A stretch of DNA of 14,531 nt from contig CAZEQK010000057.1 in the NCBI GenBank assembly GCA_964514395.1, forward strand, positions 1 through 14,531. Direction: 5' to 3'. This document shows positions 7,167 through 13,260 of the stretch, in pieces (position 1 is the first letter of the stretch; each line of letters opens with the position of its first letter). Under the pieces are notes generated by a model. The model had not been told where the DNA came from. It did no database searches and saw only the letters and a list, made by a program, of their open reading frames with translations. Both the position numbers and the translations under genes were made by a program. The DNA comes from CAZEQK01 sp964514395. GTDB lineage: Bacteria > Bacillota > Bacilli > Tepidibacillales > Tepidibacillaceae.

Positions 7167-7754
7167 ATGAGAAGTGACAAAGAAGATAGACGGGTCAAAT
7201 ATACCAAGATGGTCTTAAAAGAGAGCTTTATAAAACTACTCGCAAAAAAAGACATCTCGCAAATATCCATCAAGGAAATTTGTCAAGATGCCGACATCAA
7301 TCGTTCCACCTTTTATGCTCATTACAGCGACCAATATGATTTATTGAGGAAAATAGAGGATGAACTGCTTGATAATATCAATGCTCATATTGCAGAGTTT
7401 GATCAAAAAAACAATAACCTGAACGATGTCTTACTGGCAGAAAAAATCTTTGAGTATTTAAAAGAAAATGCAAAAATATGGAAAATGCTGTTAAGTGAAC
7501 GCGGAGATTTCAGTTTTCAAAAAAAGGTAATGATGCTTGTATACGACAAAATCATTAATGAATTGACTGATAACAATAAGATTTCTAAGGAAGATGCGGA
7601 ATATGTCTATTCATTTACGATAACTGGATGCATTGGTATCGTTCAAAAATGGTTTGATGAAGATATGAAGAAATCCCCTCATTTTATGGCAGAAATGGTT
7701 ATAAAACTTACATTGGGATTGATAAGTTTACTAAAAAGCGGTATATCAATGTGA
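7167..7754 (+). CDS. TetR/AcrR-family transcriptional regulator
   Basis: 195 residues. The N-terminal TetR helix-turn-helix occupies about 10-58 (KMVLKESFIKLLAKKDISQI, then IKEICQDADINRSTFYAHYS, the usual TetR recognition-helix pattern). The C-terminal ligand domain is of the TetR_C_8/DhaS-like type, with FLKENAKIWKMLLSERGDFSF in spirit and a closing FTITGCIGIVQKWF helix. The start at 7167 follows TTGGAGGA by 6 nt; the reading could extend to 7062 but that part lies inside the operator dyads. It is divergent from the MMPL operon and is its likely local repressor. The C-terminal end overlaps the tail of the minus-strand aminotransferase relic by under 50 nt. Confidence 0.9.
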   Translation: MRSDKEDRRVKYTKMVLKESFIKLLAKKDISQISIKEICQDADINRSTFYAHYSDQYDLLRKIEDELLDNINAHIAEFDQKNNNLNDVLLAEKIFEYLKENAKIWKMLLSERGDFSFQKKVMMLVYDKIINELTDNNKISKEDAEYVYSFTITGCIGIVQKWFDEDMKKSPHFMAEMVIKLTLGLISLLKSGISM

Positions 7755-8369
7755 GGATGTTTGCTTTGAAAAGTACATTATCATAGCCAATATCGTAGTT
7801 GACATCAATAACTGCGCCTAGTGCTGTAATATCTTCTTCAGGAACGCCAGATATACATAGTCTAAGGTTTTTTTCTACACCGTCATTAATGTAAAACTGA
7901 GAAGAAGTACCAATCAAAATGTTGTGCTGATCTAGTTTTTCTTTAATCCTACTTAATGAAACTTCAGCAGGCAGTGTTAACCATAGAAAAAGACCTTGTT
8001 TAGGAACATAAAAGGATAGGCCTGTGAGGTTCTTACTAGTTAGTATTGCTTTTGCTTTTACTAATTTGCGTTTATAATATGCATTTACTTTTTTGATGTG
8101 TTTATCATACATTCCTGATTTTATAAAAAAATTAAGTGCACCTTGCTGAATACTAGATGTACTTATATCTAATAAATACCTTTCCTTAATGATAATATCA
8201 TAAAAGGTGTGTTTGGAATCACCATTGCTCCTAAGCGAATTCCTGGTATAAAGGTTTTAGAGAAACTACGAATATAAAGGGTTAGCTGATTAGTATCATA
8301 ATAATGTATTGGTAGGTTTCGCTTATCTGTGCCTAAATCGGCCAAATAATATGCCGGTAGTAGGCACAT
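7708..8369 (-). pseudogene. MocR-type PLP aminotransferase, C-terminal half, frameshifted
   Basis: Two frames together give the second half of a fold-I aminotransferase of the GntR/MocR type. The first (8369 down to about 8200) has YYLADLGTDKRNLP, SFSKTFIPGIRLG with the PLP-binding Lys, then GAMVIP. The second continues from about 8205 with YDIIIKERYLLDISTSSIQQ and runs through YVPKQGLFLWLTLP to LRLCISGVPEEDI. Joining needs one missing base (or two extra) near 8200. The N-terminal winged helix and the first half of the enzyme domain are absent: the frame breaks just before the usual EDDY-type Asp region at about 8360. Residues after GAVI (below about 7790) look like run-on. Intact relatives of about 470 aa regulate vitamin B6 or amino-acid genes. 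This copy is dead. Confidence 0.75.
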
Positions 8370-8553
8370 TGTTGAACAAGCTATTTCAAGACTTAAATTG
8401 CCTTTGAAATTGGGTGGCTCTTATATTAGAAATACTAAAACTGCTAAAGCTGACTTCTTCATGAGTGGTATAGCCCACCTTGTTATCGTATATGTTGCTT
8501 ATCAAGCTGGTCTTTTTGACAAAGTCAGGAGCATCAAGTCTATCGCCGCTTAA
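8350..8553 (+). pseudogene. Unrecognised ORF fragment
   Basis: An open frame of 67 codons with no start near its beginning; the first ATG is at 8461. It reads through ISRLKLPLKLGGSYIRN and KADFFMSGIAHLVIVYVAYQ to end KSIAA before TAA at 8551. The balanced composition suggests a real coding remnant, perhaps the C-terminus of a gene cut at about 8360, where the MocR relic also ends. I cannot assign a family; a transposase fragment is possible but unproven. Confidence 0.3.
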
Positions 8554-8809
8554 TTAATTACTTGCTTCAGTCCTATATATCATACTCCTTATTGGTAATA
8601 TATTTCACCGAGCAGGTCTATTTGTCATGCCTACTTTATCATTCTTATCTGTAGTACCATATTCAGATTCCAAAGTTCAATTATTTTTTAACCCTAAACT
8701 GTCATTTAAAGCACTTTATTGTAAATTAGTTGTAATCTTTACCTCTTCACAATAAATAATTTTCAACTTCCTAATGAGATGATAATAGCATGGAGAAAAT
8801 AAAATTTCA

Positions 8810-8841
8810 TTGACTTAAGTTAAGGAAAATAATTTTAATAT
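8810..8841 (+). promoter_or_regulatory. MerR-like promoter with long spacer
   Basis: TTGACT (8810-8815) and TAATAT (8836-8841) are separated by 20 nt, containing TAAGTTAAGG beside the -35. The combination of TTGACTTAAGTTAAGG and an overlong spacer resembles promoters activated by MerR-family regulators. No MerR gene is in the window, so this may be a relic. Confidence 0.35.
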
Positions 8842-8846
8842 TATTT

Positions 8847-8987
8847 ATGGAAGTAGTACCAAACCGCCAAGGAGTCACTGGGTTCAAAGGACATCATTTT
8901 TGTCTACTCAAGGCACGTGGAGACATGTTGTCTGTTGAAACACTTGTAAGAAATTCTAAAGGATATGAACAAGAAGAATGTCATTGA
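8847..8987 (+). CDS. Possible 46-aa ORF, unrecognised
   Basis: ATG at 8847 lies 5 nt after the -10-like TAATAT and opens MEVVPNRQGVTGFKGHHFC, ending KGYEQEECH. No Shine-Dalgarno precedes it; it would have to be leaderless or translated weakly. I recognise no family. It may be the surviving 5' end of a gene once driven by the MerR-like promoter. Coding status is doubtful. Confidence 0.2.
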   Translation: MEVVPNRQGVTGFKGHHFCLLKARGDMLSVETLVRNSKGYEQEECH

Positions 8988-9231
8988 TTAATGTTAGGTT
9001 TTAGGCAATAGAATGAAAAATTGTACAATATTATCAATAAGTCATGTTGGAATCCATTTCTCAATGAAACAACAGAAGGTGATTCCGCGACTTAAAATAA
9101 TAGATATTCTAGCCATCTGTAAGACATCACATCCCTCTAACTCCTGCAGCACATTTACAACGCCGTAGAATGGGGGTGTTAAGTAAAATTAGATGCAATA
9201 ATTTATGAAACAAGTAGGAGAAATGAAAGAA

Positions 9232-9261
9232 AGTGTCTCAGGATTTGATTGCTGAGACACT
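9232..9261 (-). terminator. Hairpin terminator after the NTF2-like operon
   Basis: A perfect 10-bp stem, AGTGTCTCAG (9232-9241) with CTGAGACACT (9252-9261), encloses a 10-nt loop. It lies 22 nt past the minus-strand stop codon at 9284. The U tract is only moderate on either strand (CTTTC on minus, CTTTT on plus), so it may work in both directions. Confidence 0.75.
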
Positions 9262-9283
9262 CTTTTAGGTTAATATAATCGTA

Positions 9284-9679
9284 CTATGCGTGGATTTGTC
9301 TGTCAGATAACGCCCAACCTTCGATGACACGTGCACCTATTGGTTCGGGATTTTCTTTAAAATGGACAAATTCCATCGTTTGTTGCTGAATCTTTTCACC
9401 TGTTTTTTTGTTGGTGATGATCACGTTATAACGTATAGCGCACCAATCATTTATAATAAGCATGTTTTGGAATTCGCCCAATTCCATATCAAACACCTCA
9501 AAGAGTTTACCCATAGCATCTTTGTATTGCTGAAGTGTCCAACGCTGGCCATATACGTTATAATGAGCATCCGGTTCATAAAGTGTATTACACCATTCTA
9601 ACCATCCGTCATATCCACCATTCCAGTTTTTGAATCCGTTTTCTAAACGATCTTTAATTGCTTTTTCTAAATTATTCAT
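9284..9679 (-). CDS. NTF2/SnoaL-like protein (131 aa)
   Basis: 131 residues with the cone-shaped NTF2-fold pattern: an N-terminal helix pair ending WLEWCNTLYEPDAHYNVYG, then YKDAMGKLFEVF, then beta strands WCAIRYNVIITNK and MEFVHFKEN, ending RVIEGWALSD. SnoaL-like proteins of this length include small dehydratases, isomerases and polyketide cyclases as well as binding proteins. Asp and His residues occur in the pocket-forming region (PDAHYN) but no diagnostic active site can be named. The start follows AGGAGGAAGCAT directly upstream. It is 46 nt downstream of a second NTF2-like gene on the same strand and shares its operon. Paired with the divergent SDR this suggests steps on one organic substrate. 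Substrate unknown. Confidence 0.75.
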   Translation of the reverse strand: MNNLEKAIKDRLENGFKNWNGGYDGWLEWCNTLYEPDAHYNVYGQRWTLQQYKDAMGKLFEVFDMELGEFQNMLIINDWCAIRYNVIITNKKTGEKIQQQTMEFVHFKENPEPIGARVIEGWALSDRQIHA

Positions 9680-9725
9680 ATGCTTCCTCCTATAATATGC
9701 TTTGTTTGATTAATATTTATGAGTG

Positions 9726-10277
9726 TTATAGAAATGGTAATTCTATGCTGGCTTCTTTTAATTTTTTAGCTAACGCTTCCATATAGGGTTCTGGACCTTG
9801 TTTGAAAGGACCATGAATGCCGATGGCGACATCAAGAAAATCATTGTATTCGGGACTAACATGGGTTTCCCAACGTGTGATTAATCCCTGCTCATTAGTT
9901 TCTACAAAGCCATAGGAATAAAAATCCATCAGCTTATTGTCGGCAGTATGACCCCCAAAGTGTGTTTGCATCACAAAACCATTTTCGGAAGGCCAGCATT
10001 TAAAACCAAGGGGAGCCCAGTCCGGAAAGGTAACTGAATAAGCTTTTGCCTCCATAGTTGCGGATGCTTTTACTGAAATTGGATGCGTACTTAATTCGAT
10101 GACATTGTCTCCAAAATAAGGTGACCAGTACAGGGCGTCATCAGAAAACTTCCATTCACTATATGTTGCGCCGTCTTTGACTGCCTTATCTGAATAAGCA
10201 TCACGATAACTCTCTGCCATACGACGGTGAAGTTCGATTCTCTCTTCTAAGGATAAAATATTATCTTTGTTCTTCAT
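9726..10277 (-). CDS. NTF2/SnoaL-like protein (183 aa), first gene of operon
   Basis: 183 residues. A helical N-terminus (ILSLEERIELHRRMAESYRD) leads into an NTF2-like core with WKFSDDALYWSPYFG, SVTFPDWAPLGFKCWPSENG, MQTHFGGHTADNKLMDFYSY and TRWETHVSPEYNDFLDVAIG. It is rich in aromatic, His and Asp residues that would line a cone pocket (HFGGHT is notable). Proteins of this look are annotated only as nuclear transport factor 2 family; I do not know a characterised member. ATG at 10277 follows AAAGGAG by 9 nt. It is the promoter-proximal gene of the two-gene operon and divergent from the SDR, 261 bp away. A catalytic dehydratase or isomerase acting with the SDR is an inference from context. 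Confidence 0.7.
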   Translation of the reverse strand: MKNKDNILSLEERIELHRRMAESYRDAYSDKAVKDGATYSEWKFSDDALYWSPYFGDNVIELSTHPISVKASATMEAKAYSVTFPDWAPLGFKCWPSENGFVMQTHFGGHTADNKLMDFYSYGFVETNEQGLITRWETHVSPEYNDFLDVAIGIHGPFKQGPEPYMEALAKKLKEASIELPFL

Positions 10278-10341
10278 TTTTTATGACTCCTTTCAATTAT
10301 TTGTTGTTTGATGTTGTTGCCATGTATCCATTAAATAACAT

Positions 10342-10473
10342 TTTATATCTACCGTCTATTGTACAATGAGGCATACAATGTGCCCTTTTGGGCATTTAAC
10401 TTTCTGTCGTTGCATGTGACTAATAAGGATTAATGCCTATTTGTGCATAGGCTTTGCCCAAAGGTACAATTGT
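10342..10473. promoter_or_regulatory. Divergent NTF2/SDR control region with mirrored blocks
   Basis: Several palindromes fill the 261-bp gap. ATTGTACAAT (10358-10367) is perfect and lies just upstream of a minus-strand -10 TATAAA (complement of 10342-10347). TGCCCTTTTGGGCA (10381-10394) is a perfect hairpin-type dyad. GCCTAT (10435-10440) pairs with ATAGGC (10447-10452). TGCCCAAAGG (10455-10464) and ACAATTGT (10466-10473) repeat the TGCCC and TACAAT elements on the SDR side. The order TACAAT/TGCCC...TGCCC/TACAAT suggests one regulator with sites facing each promoter. No regulator gene is adjacent. Confidence 0.5.
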
Positions 10474-10538
10474 TTAAATTGATAAAATAAGCTTTAATAA
10501 ATGTATAGAAATAAAACATTAGAATGGAGGTAAAGAAA

Positions 10539-11339
10539 ATGAAAGTAAATGGAAAAGTAATGGTTGTCACCGGTGGTGGAAATGGTGTCGGTAGAGAATT
10601 AGTTTTACAACTCTTGGATAAAGGTGCATATGTAGCAGCAATAGATATAAATATGAAAGGTTTGGACGAAACAAAAAAATTATCCGGTAATCATATGCGT
10701 TTATCATTACATGAGGTGAATATCACAGATAAGGAAGCTGTAGAAAGTCTGGTAACAGAAGTAAAAAAAGTGCATGGGACAGTTGACGGAATTATTAATA
10801 ATGCAGGTATCATTCAGCCATTTATTCATATTTTGGATATGGATTATGCCACTATTGACCGGGTAATGAATGTTAACTTTTATGGTACACTCTTTATGGT
10901 GAAAGCTTTTTTACCGATTTTAATTAAACGTCCGGAAGCACATATATTAAATGTATCAAGTATGGGTGGTTTTTTTCCGGTACCCGGGCAAAGTGCTTAT
11001 GGTGCATCAAAAGCAGCTGTCAAGTTGTTGACGGAAGGCTTAAAATCAGAATTAAGGGATACCCAGATAGGTGTTTCTGTCGTGATACCCGGCGGAATCA
11101 TAACAGATATAAAAAAGAACTCAAACATTGAAAACAGTCAGAATGCAGAGGATGCTGTCGGCAATAAGCTTTTATTAACACCACAAAAAGCTGCTGAGCT
11201 CATCATTGAAACGATAGAAAAAAATAAATCAAAAGCATATATCGGGAAAGACTGTAAAGTCATGAACTTACTGAATATAATAAGTCCAACATTGGCTTCA
11301 AAATTAATTAACAAAGTACTTTCTTCAGATAAGCACTAA
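10539..11339 (+). CDS. Classical short-chain dehydrogenase/reductase (SDR)
   Basis: 266 residues, typical of classical SDRs (about 250 plus a short tail). The cofactor motif TGGGNGVG is at 11-18, Asp36 at the end of beta-2 suggests NAD(H) preference, and NNAG is at 87-90. The catalytic tetrad is Asn111, Ser141, Tyr154 and Lys158 (YGASK). It should oxidise a hydroxyl or reduce a ketone; the C-terminal PGGIITD and LLNIISPTLAS region does not reveal the substrate. ATG at 10539 follows GGAGGTAAAG at good spacing; an in-frame ATG at 10524 overlaps that Shine-Dalgarno and is rejected. It is divergent from two NTF2-like genes, and followed 50 bp later by a decayed SDR. Pairing of SDR and NTF2-like enzymes is known in steroid and polyketide pathways, but nothing here fixes the pathway. 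Confidence 0.88.
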   Translation: MKVNGKVMVVTGGGNGVGRELVLQLLDKGAYVAAIDINMKGLDETKKLSGNHMRLSLHEVNITDKEAVESLVTEVKKVHGTVDGIINNAGIIQPFIHILDMDYATIDRVMNVNFYGTLFMVKAFLPILIKRPEAHILNVSSMGGFFPVPGQSAYGASKAAVKLLTEGLKSELRDTQIGVSVVIPGGIITDIKKNSNIENSQNAEDAVGNKLLLTPQKAAELIIETIEKNKSKAYIGKDCKVMNLLNIISPTLASKLINKVLSSDKH

Positions 11340-11388
11340 TAGTGGAAAAGCAAATCTAAATGAAGAATGTTAGAAAGATGTTGATTAA

Positions 11389-11638
11389 ATGAAAAAAGTA
11401 TGTATTATAAACAGGCGGCAGAAGCGGCATCGCTTACTTGTTTGCTTTTTGTGCTGCCAAGCGTATGGGATAGCTGACAGGTGTGGATATCCTTTGTGAA
11501 GGGGAGCATCAGGTGTTGATCCACTTAAAAGATGATTGTAGCTAAAAATTGATTGAATTAGCCGAAATATGATATACAGATTCTGATATAGTAGTGAATA
11601 GAAGCATATTCGCTAGTCAGGATGTCTAAAAAATTATA
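11389..11638 (+). pseudogene. Decayed second SDR, cut by the IS1380 insertion
   Basis: ATG at 11389 opens MKKVCII, after which a missing base shifts the frame. The second frame then gives TGGRSGIAYLFAFCAAKRMG, stop, LTGVDILCEGEHQVLIHL, more stops, and DSDIVVNRSIFASQDV. This is a recognisable SDR series: glycine-rich cofactor motif, then a damaged form of D-I-V-V-N-N-A-G. Several stops (near 11471, 11542 and 11627) plus the frameshift make it non-functional. It lies 50 bp after the intact SDR and may be an old relative from the same cluster. The trace runs to the IS boundary at about 11639. Confidence 0.6.
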
Positions 11639-11639
11639 T

Positions 11640-11644
11640 AATGA
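11640..11644 (+). repeat. Target-site duplication AATGA, left copy
   Basis: AATGA borders the left edge of the IS material and recurs at 13256-13260 past the right terminal inverted repeat. Five bases is within the 4-5 bp range known for IS1380-family insertions. A reverse-complement copy (TCATT, 12109-12113) sits beside the displaced left terminus. Confidence 0.6.
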
Positions 11645-11957
11645 GGGAAGCTAACGCGGGTGTCCCAATAATTTGAGTAAATACAGGATCTTTCGTTAAA
11701 TGATCAGCTGCATTATCTTTTGCATAACCAGCAATCATCTAATAGATCTTTTGACGAAGCAAATTTTCGTTGAAATGAACATAGTAGTTCCTTGAATCCT
11801 TCAGGTTCAAGTATTGAGCCAATGTCTTTGAAAAACCAATTTTTTCATCGAACTCTCTAAAGATGAATTCACCTGTATCAGAGGAAAGAGAACCTCCATT
11901 ATTTGATAATTTAATCTTATGATTGAAATTAAGTGCTATTTGCGGTAAAGTAGCCAT
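11645..11957 (-). pseudogene. IS1380 transposase, N-terminal fragment (inverted)
   Basis: Begins MATLPQIALNFNHKIKLSN, continues SLSSDTGEFIFREFDEKIGF and NENLLRQKIY, then a TAG (11739-11741) where family members usually have Gln. It goes on MIAGYAKDNAADHLTKDPVF to GTPALAS at the breakpoint. This is the characteristic N-terminus of Gram-positive IS1380 transposases. Inversion has separated it from the catalytic domain, and the TAG would stop translation in any case. Confidence 0.85.
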
Positions 11958-11960
11958 TAT

Positions 11961-12017
11961 AAGAATCCTTTCTGTGGTTATTTGGTCGTACTTTAACCTT
12001 ATCAGAAATGGATTCTT
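11961..12017 (-). promoter_or_regulatory. Hairpin covering the transposase Shine-Dalgarno
   Basis: In the direction of the transposase transcript, AAGAATCCATTTCTG (complement of 12003-12017) can pair with CAGAAAGGATTCTT (complement of 11961-11974), with one bulged base and a 28-nt loop. The second arm contains the AGAAAGGA ribosome-binding site just before ATG at 11957. Such hairpins in other ISs block translation from read-through transcripts while internally started mRNA escapes. The analogy is inference. Confidence 0.5.
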
Positions 12018-12092
12018 TTTTTACTTTTTTAATGCACAAATTTTTTACGAGAAAGCCTATTAGATAAGTGATATTTGCCTATTTTAGAAAAT

Positions 12093-12108
12093 CTGTGAAT
12101 AATTCAGG
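12093..12108 (-). repeat. IS1380 left terminal inverted repeat (displaced)
   Basis: Reads CTGTGAATAATTCAGG on the plus strand, 15 of 16 identical and co-oriented with the right end at 13240-13255. In an intact element the two ends would be inverted; here both point the same way because the left part was flipped. Confidence 0.8.
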
Positions 12109-12115
12109 TCATTAG

Positions 12116-13059
12116 CCTAGTTTACCCCGCTTTTTTAGTCGGTTTGACCAAACCTCTATCAAACAATTAGAACAGGCTAATCAAGAGATACTCGATAAAG
12201 TTCATACATCCAGAGGTTCAAAAGCACTTATCTTTGATTTAGATTCTACTCATTCAGATACATATGGTCATCAAGAATCGGCGGCTTACAATGCCCATTA
12301 TGGCACTATTGGTTTCCATCCATTAGTGGCCTTTGATGGAGTAACAGGTGACTTTTTGAAGGCAAAGCTGCGTCCTGGAAATGTGTATACTTCAAACGGG
12401 GTCATTGAATTCATCCAACCACTAATTGAACATTACAACGAAAAATTCCCAGAGACTTCATTATTTCTTCGAGGAGACAGTGGTTTTGCCGTCCCTGCTT
12501 TATACGAATTGTGCGAGAAAGAATCGGTGTATTATGTCATTCGACTAAAGTCTAATGCTCAATTACAACAGATTGCAGAGGAATACTATCCTTCCTCTAT
12601 GCCATCAGATGTCTCCAAAGTGATCATAAAATCGGTACGTCCTGCAGGTGAACTGTTCTTTATCCATTCCTTTTTTGTGACCAATTTAGAAGTTGCCTTT
12701 TCTCTAGAAGATATTGTCCGTGCTTACCAAAAAAAAGAGGAACGATGGAGAACTACATCAAAGAAGCAAAGAATGGTTTCCGATTCAATCAAATGAATAG
12801 CCACTCTTTCCAAGTGAACGAAGTGAGAATGCTGTTGAGTCTTTTTGCTTATAACTTAACGAATTGGCTTCGAACTCTGACTTTTCCATCAGAACATAAG
12901 AAGATGCAAATCGAGACCATTCGCACGCGGCTGATTAAAGTGGCCAGTAAAGTAGTGAAGTCAGGGCGATCTCTATATTTTAAATTGTCTTCAAGTTTTG
13001 TCTATCAGGAATTCTTTTGGAAGGTGCTTAGTCGAATTCAAAGCTTACAGATAGAATAA
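12116..13059 (+). pseudogene. IS1380 transposase, catalytic and C-terminal fragment
   Basis: Starts at PSLPRFFSRFD without a start codon. The DDE residues of the family are visible: Asp in LIFDLDSTHSD, Asp in FLRGDSGFAV, and Glu in ENYIKEAKNGF. Between the last two, DVSK joins directly to VIIKSVRPAGELF at about 12620. Relatives as I remember them have roughly 25 more residues there, so an in-frame deletion is likely. A run of eight A at 12729-12736 shifts the frame, so the Glu segment from 12737 is read in the next frame to the stop at 13059. The C-terminus (YNLTNWLRTL, IRTRLIKVASKVVKSGR, FVYQEFFWKVL) is complete. Confidence 0.85.
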
Positions 13060-13103
13060 CCTTTTCATGTGATACGTCAAAAAAGCAGTGTTTCTACCAA
13101 GGG

Positions 13104-13125
13104 AGTCGTCTGCCCAAAAACGACT
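13104..13125 (+). terminator. Hairpin downstream of the transposase
   Basis: AGTCGT (13104-13109) pairs with ACGACT (13120-13125), followed by ATTTTC. A short stem with a weak U tract, placed 45 nt after the transposase stop; it may end the IS transcript and shield the kinase from it. Confidence 0.45.
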
Positions 13126-13225
13126 ATTTTCAGTTCTTTATCCTGGAAATTCCGTTTTTAAGCAGTATTAATGAGCATAACTCTTTGAGAAGATTAGAAA
13201 TGTAATTCATTTTTGATAAAATGTA

Positions 13226-13239
13226 CGATTCTAGAATCG
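13226..13239. repeat. Perfect 14-bp palindrome beside the IS right end
   Basis: CGATTCTAGAATCG lies directly inside the right terminal repeat. The left end has a weaker counterpart at the same distance (ATTTTAGAAAAT, 12081-12092). This suggests a subterminal transposase-binding site shared by both ends. Confidence 0.5.
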
Positions 13240-13255
13240 CTATGAATAATTCAGG
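13240..13255 (+). repeat. IS1380 right terminal inverted repeat
   Basis: CTATGAATAATTCAGG, 15 of 16 identical to 12093-12108. It marks the right boundary of the element, followed at once by the AATGA duplication. Confidence 0.8.
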
Positions 13256-13260
13256 AATGA
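13256..13260 (+). repeat. Target-site duplication AATGA, right copy
   Basis: Matches 11640-11644. The ATG within it (13257-13259) is in frame with the histidine kinase and is its most likely original start codon. Confidence 0.6.

Larger units (their letters stand above)
8554..9230. other. Gene-poor, decayed stretch
   Basis: About 680 bp with no intact gene on either strand. It holds a MerR-like promoter relic and a 46-codon ORF (listed separately). The rest shows only short frames without Shine-Dalgarno sites and no recognisable RNA gene, repeat or transposon end. Confidence 0.5.
11645..13255. mobile_element. IS1380-family insertion sequence, defective, internally inverted
   Basis: A single element of about 1.6 kb, near the family's 1.65-1.7 kb. 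The transposase is split. Its N-terminal third is on the minus strand (11957 to 11645) and the remainder on the plus strand (12116 to 13059). The left terminal inverted repeat is therefore internal, at 12093-12108, while the right one is in place at 13240-13255. The 16-bp ends match at 15 positions (outer sequence CCTGAATTATTCA). The protein pieces abut at ...PALAS / PSLPRFFSRFD, with at most about one codon lost. Target duplications AATGA flank the whole. Stop codon, frameshift, internal deletion and inversion all make it immobile on its own. Confidence 0.85.

Noticed and set aside
8554..9230. Possible RNA gene or mobile element end in the empty stretch
   Set aside because: I looked for stable stems, tRNA-like arms and terminal inverted repeats and saw none, apart from the terminator that starts at 9232.
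9362..9601. Plus-strand 79-codon frame opposite the 131-aa NTF2-like gene
   Set aside because: It is antisense to a gene with a strong RBS and fold pattern, and has no RBS of its own.
11640..13059. Two separate transposase genes facing opposite ways
   Set aside because: Both pieces belong to one IS1380-type transposase and meet almost residue to residue, so one inverted element is simpler. Two nested copies remain possible.
13221..13256. Longer N-terminus for the histidine kinase (start at 13221)
   Set aside because: These codons are the subterminal palindrome and right inverted repeat of the IS, not kinase sequence.
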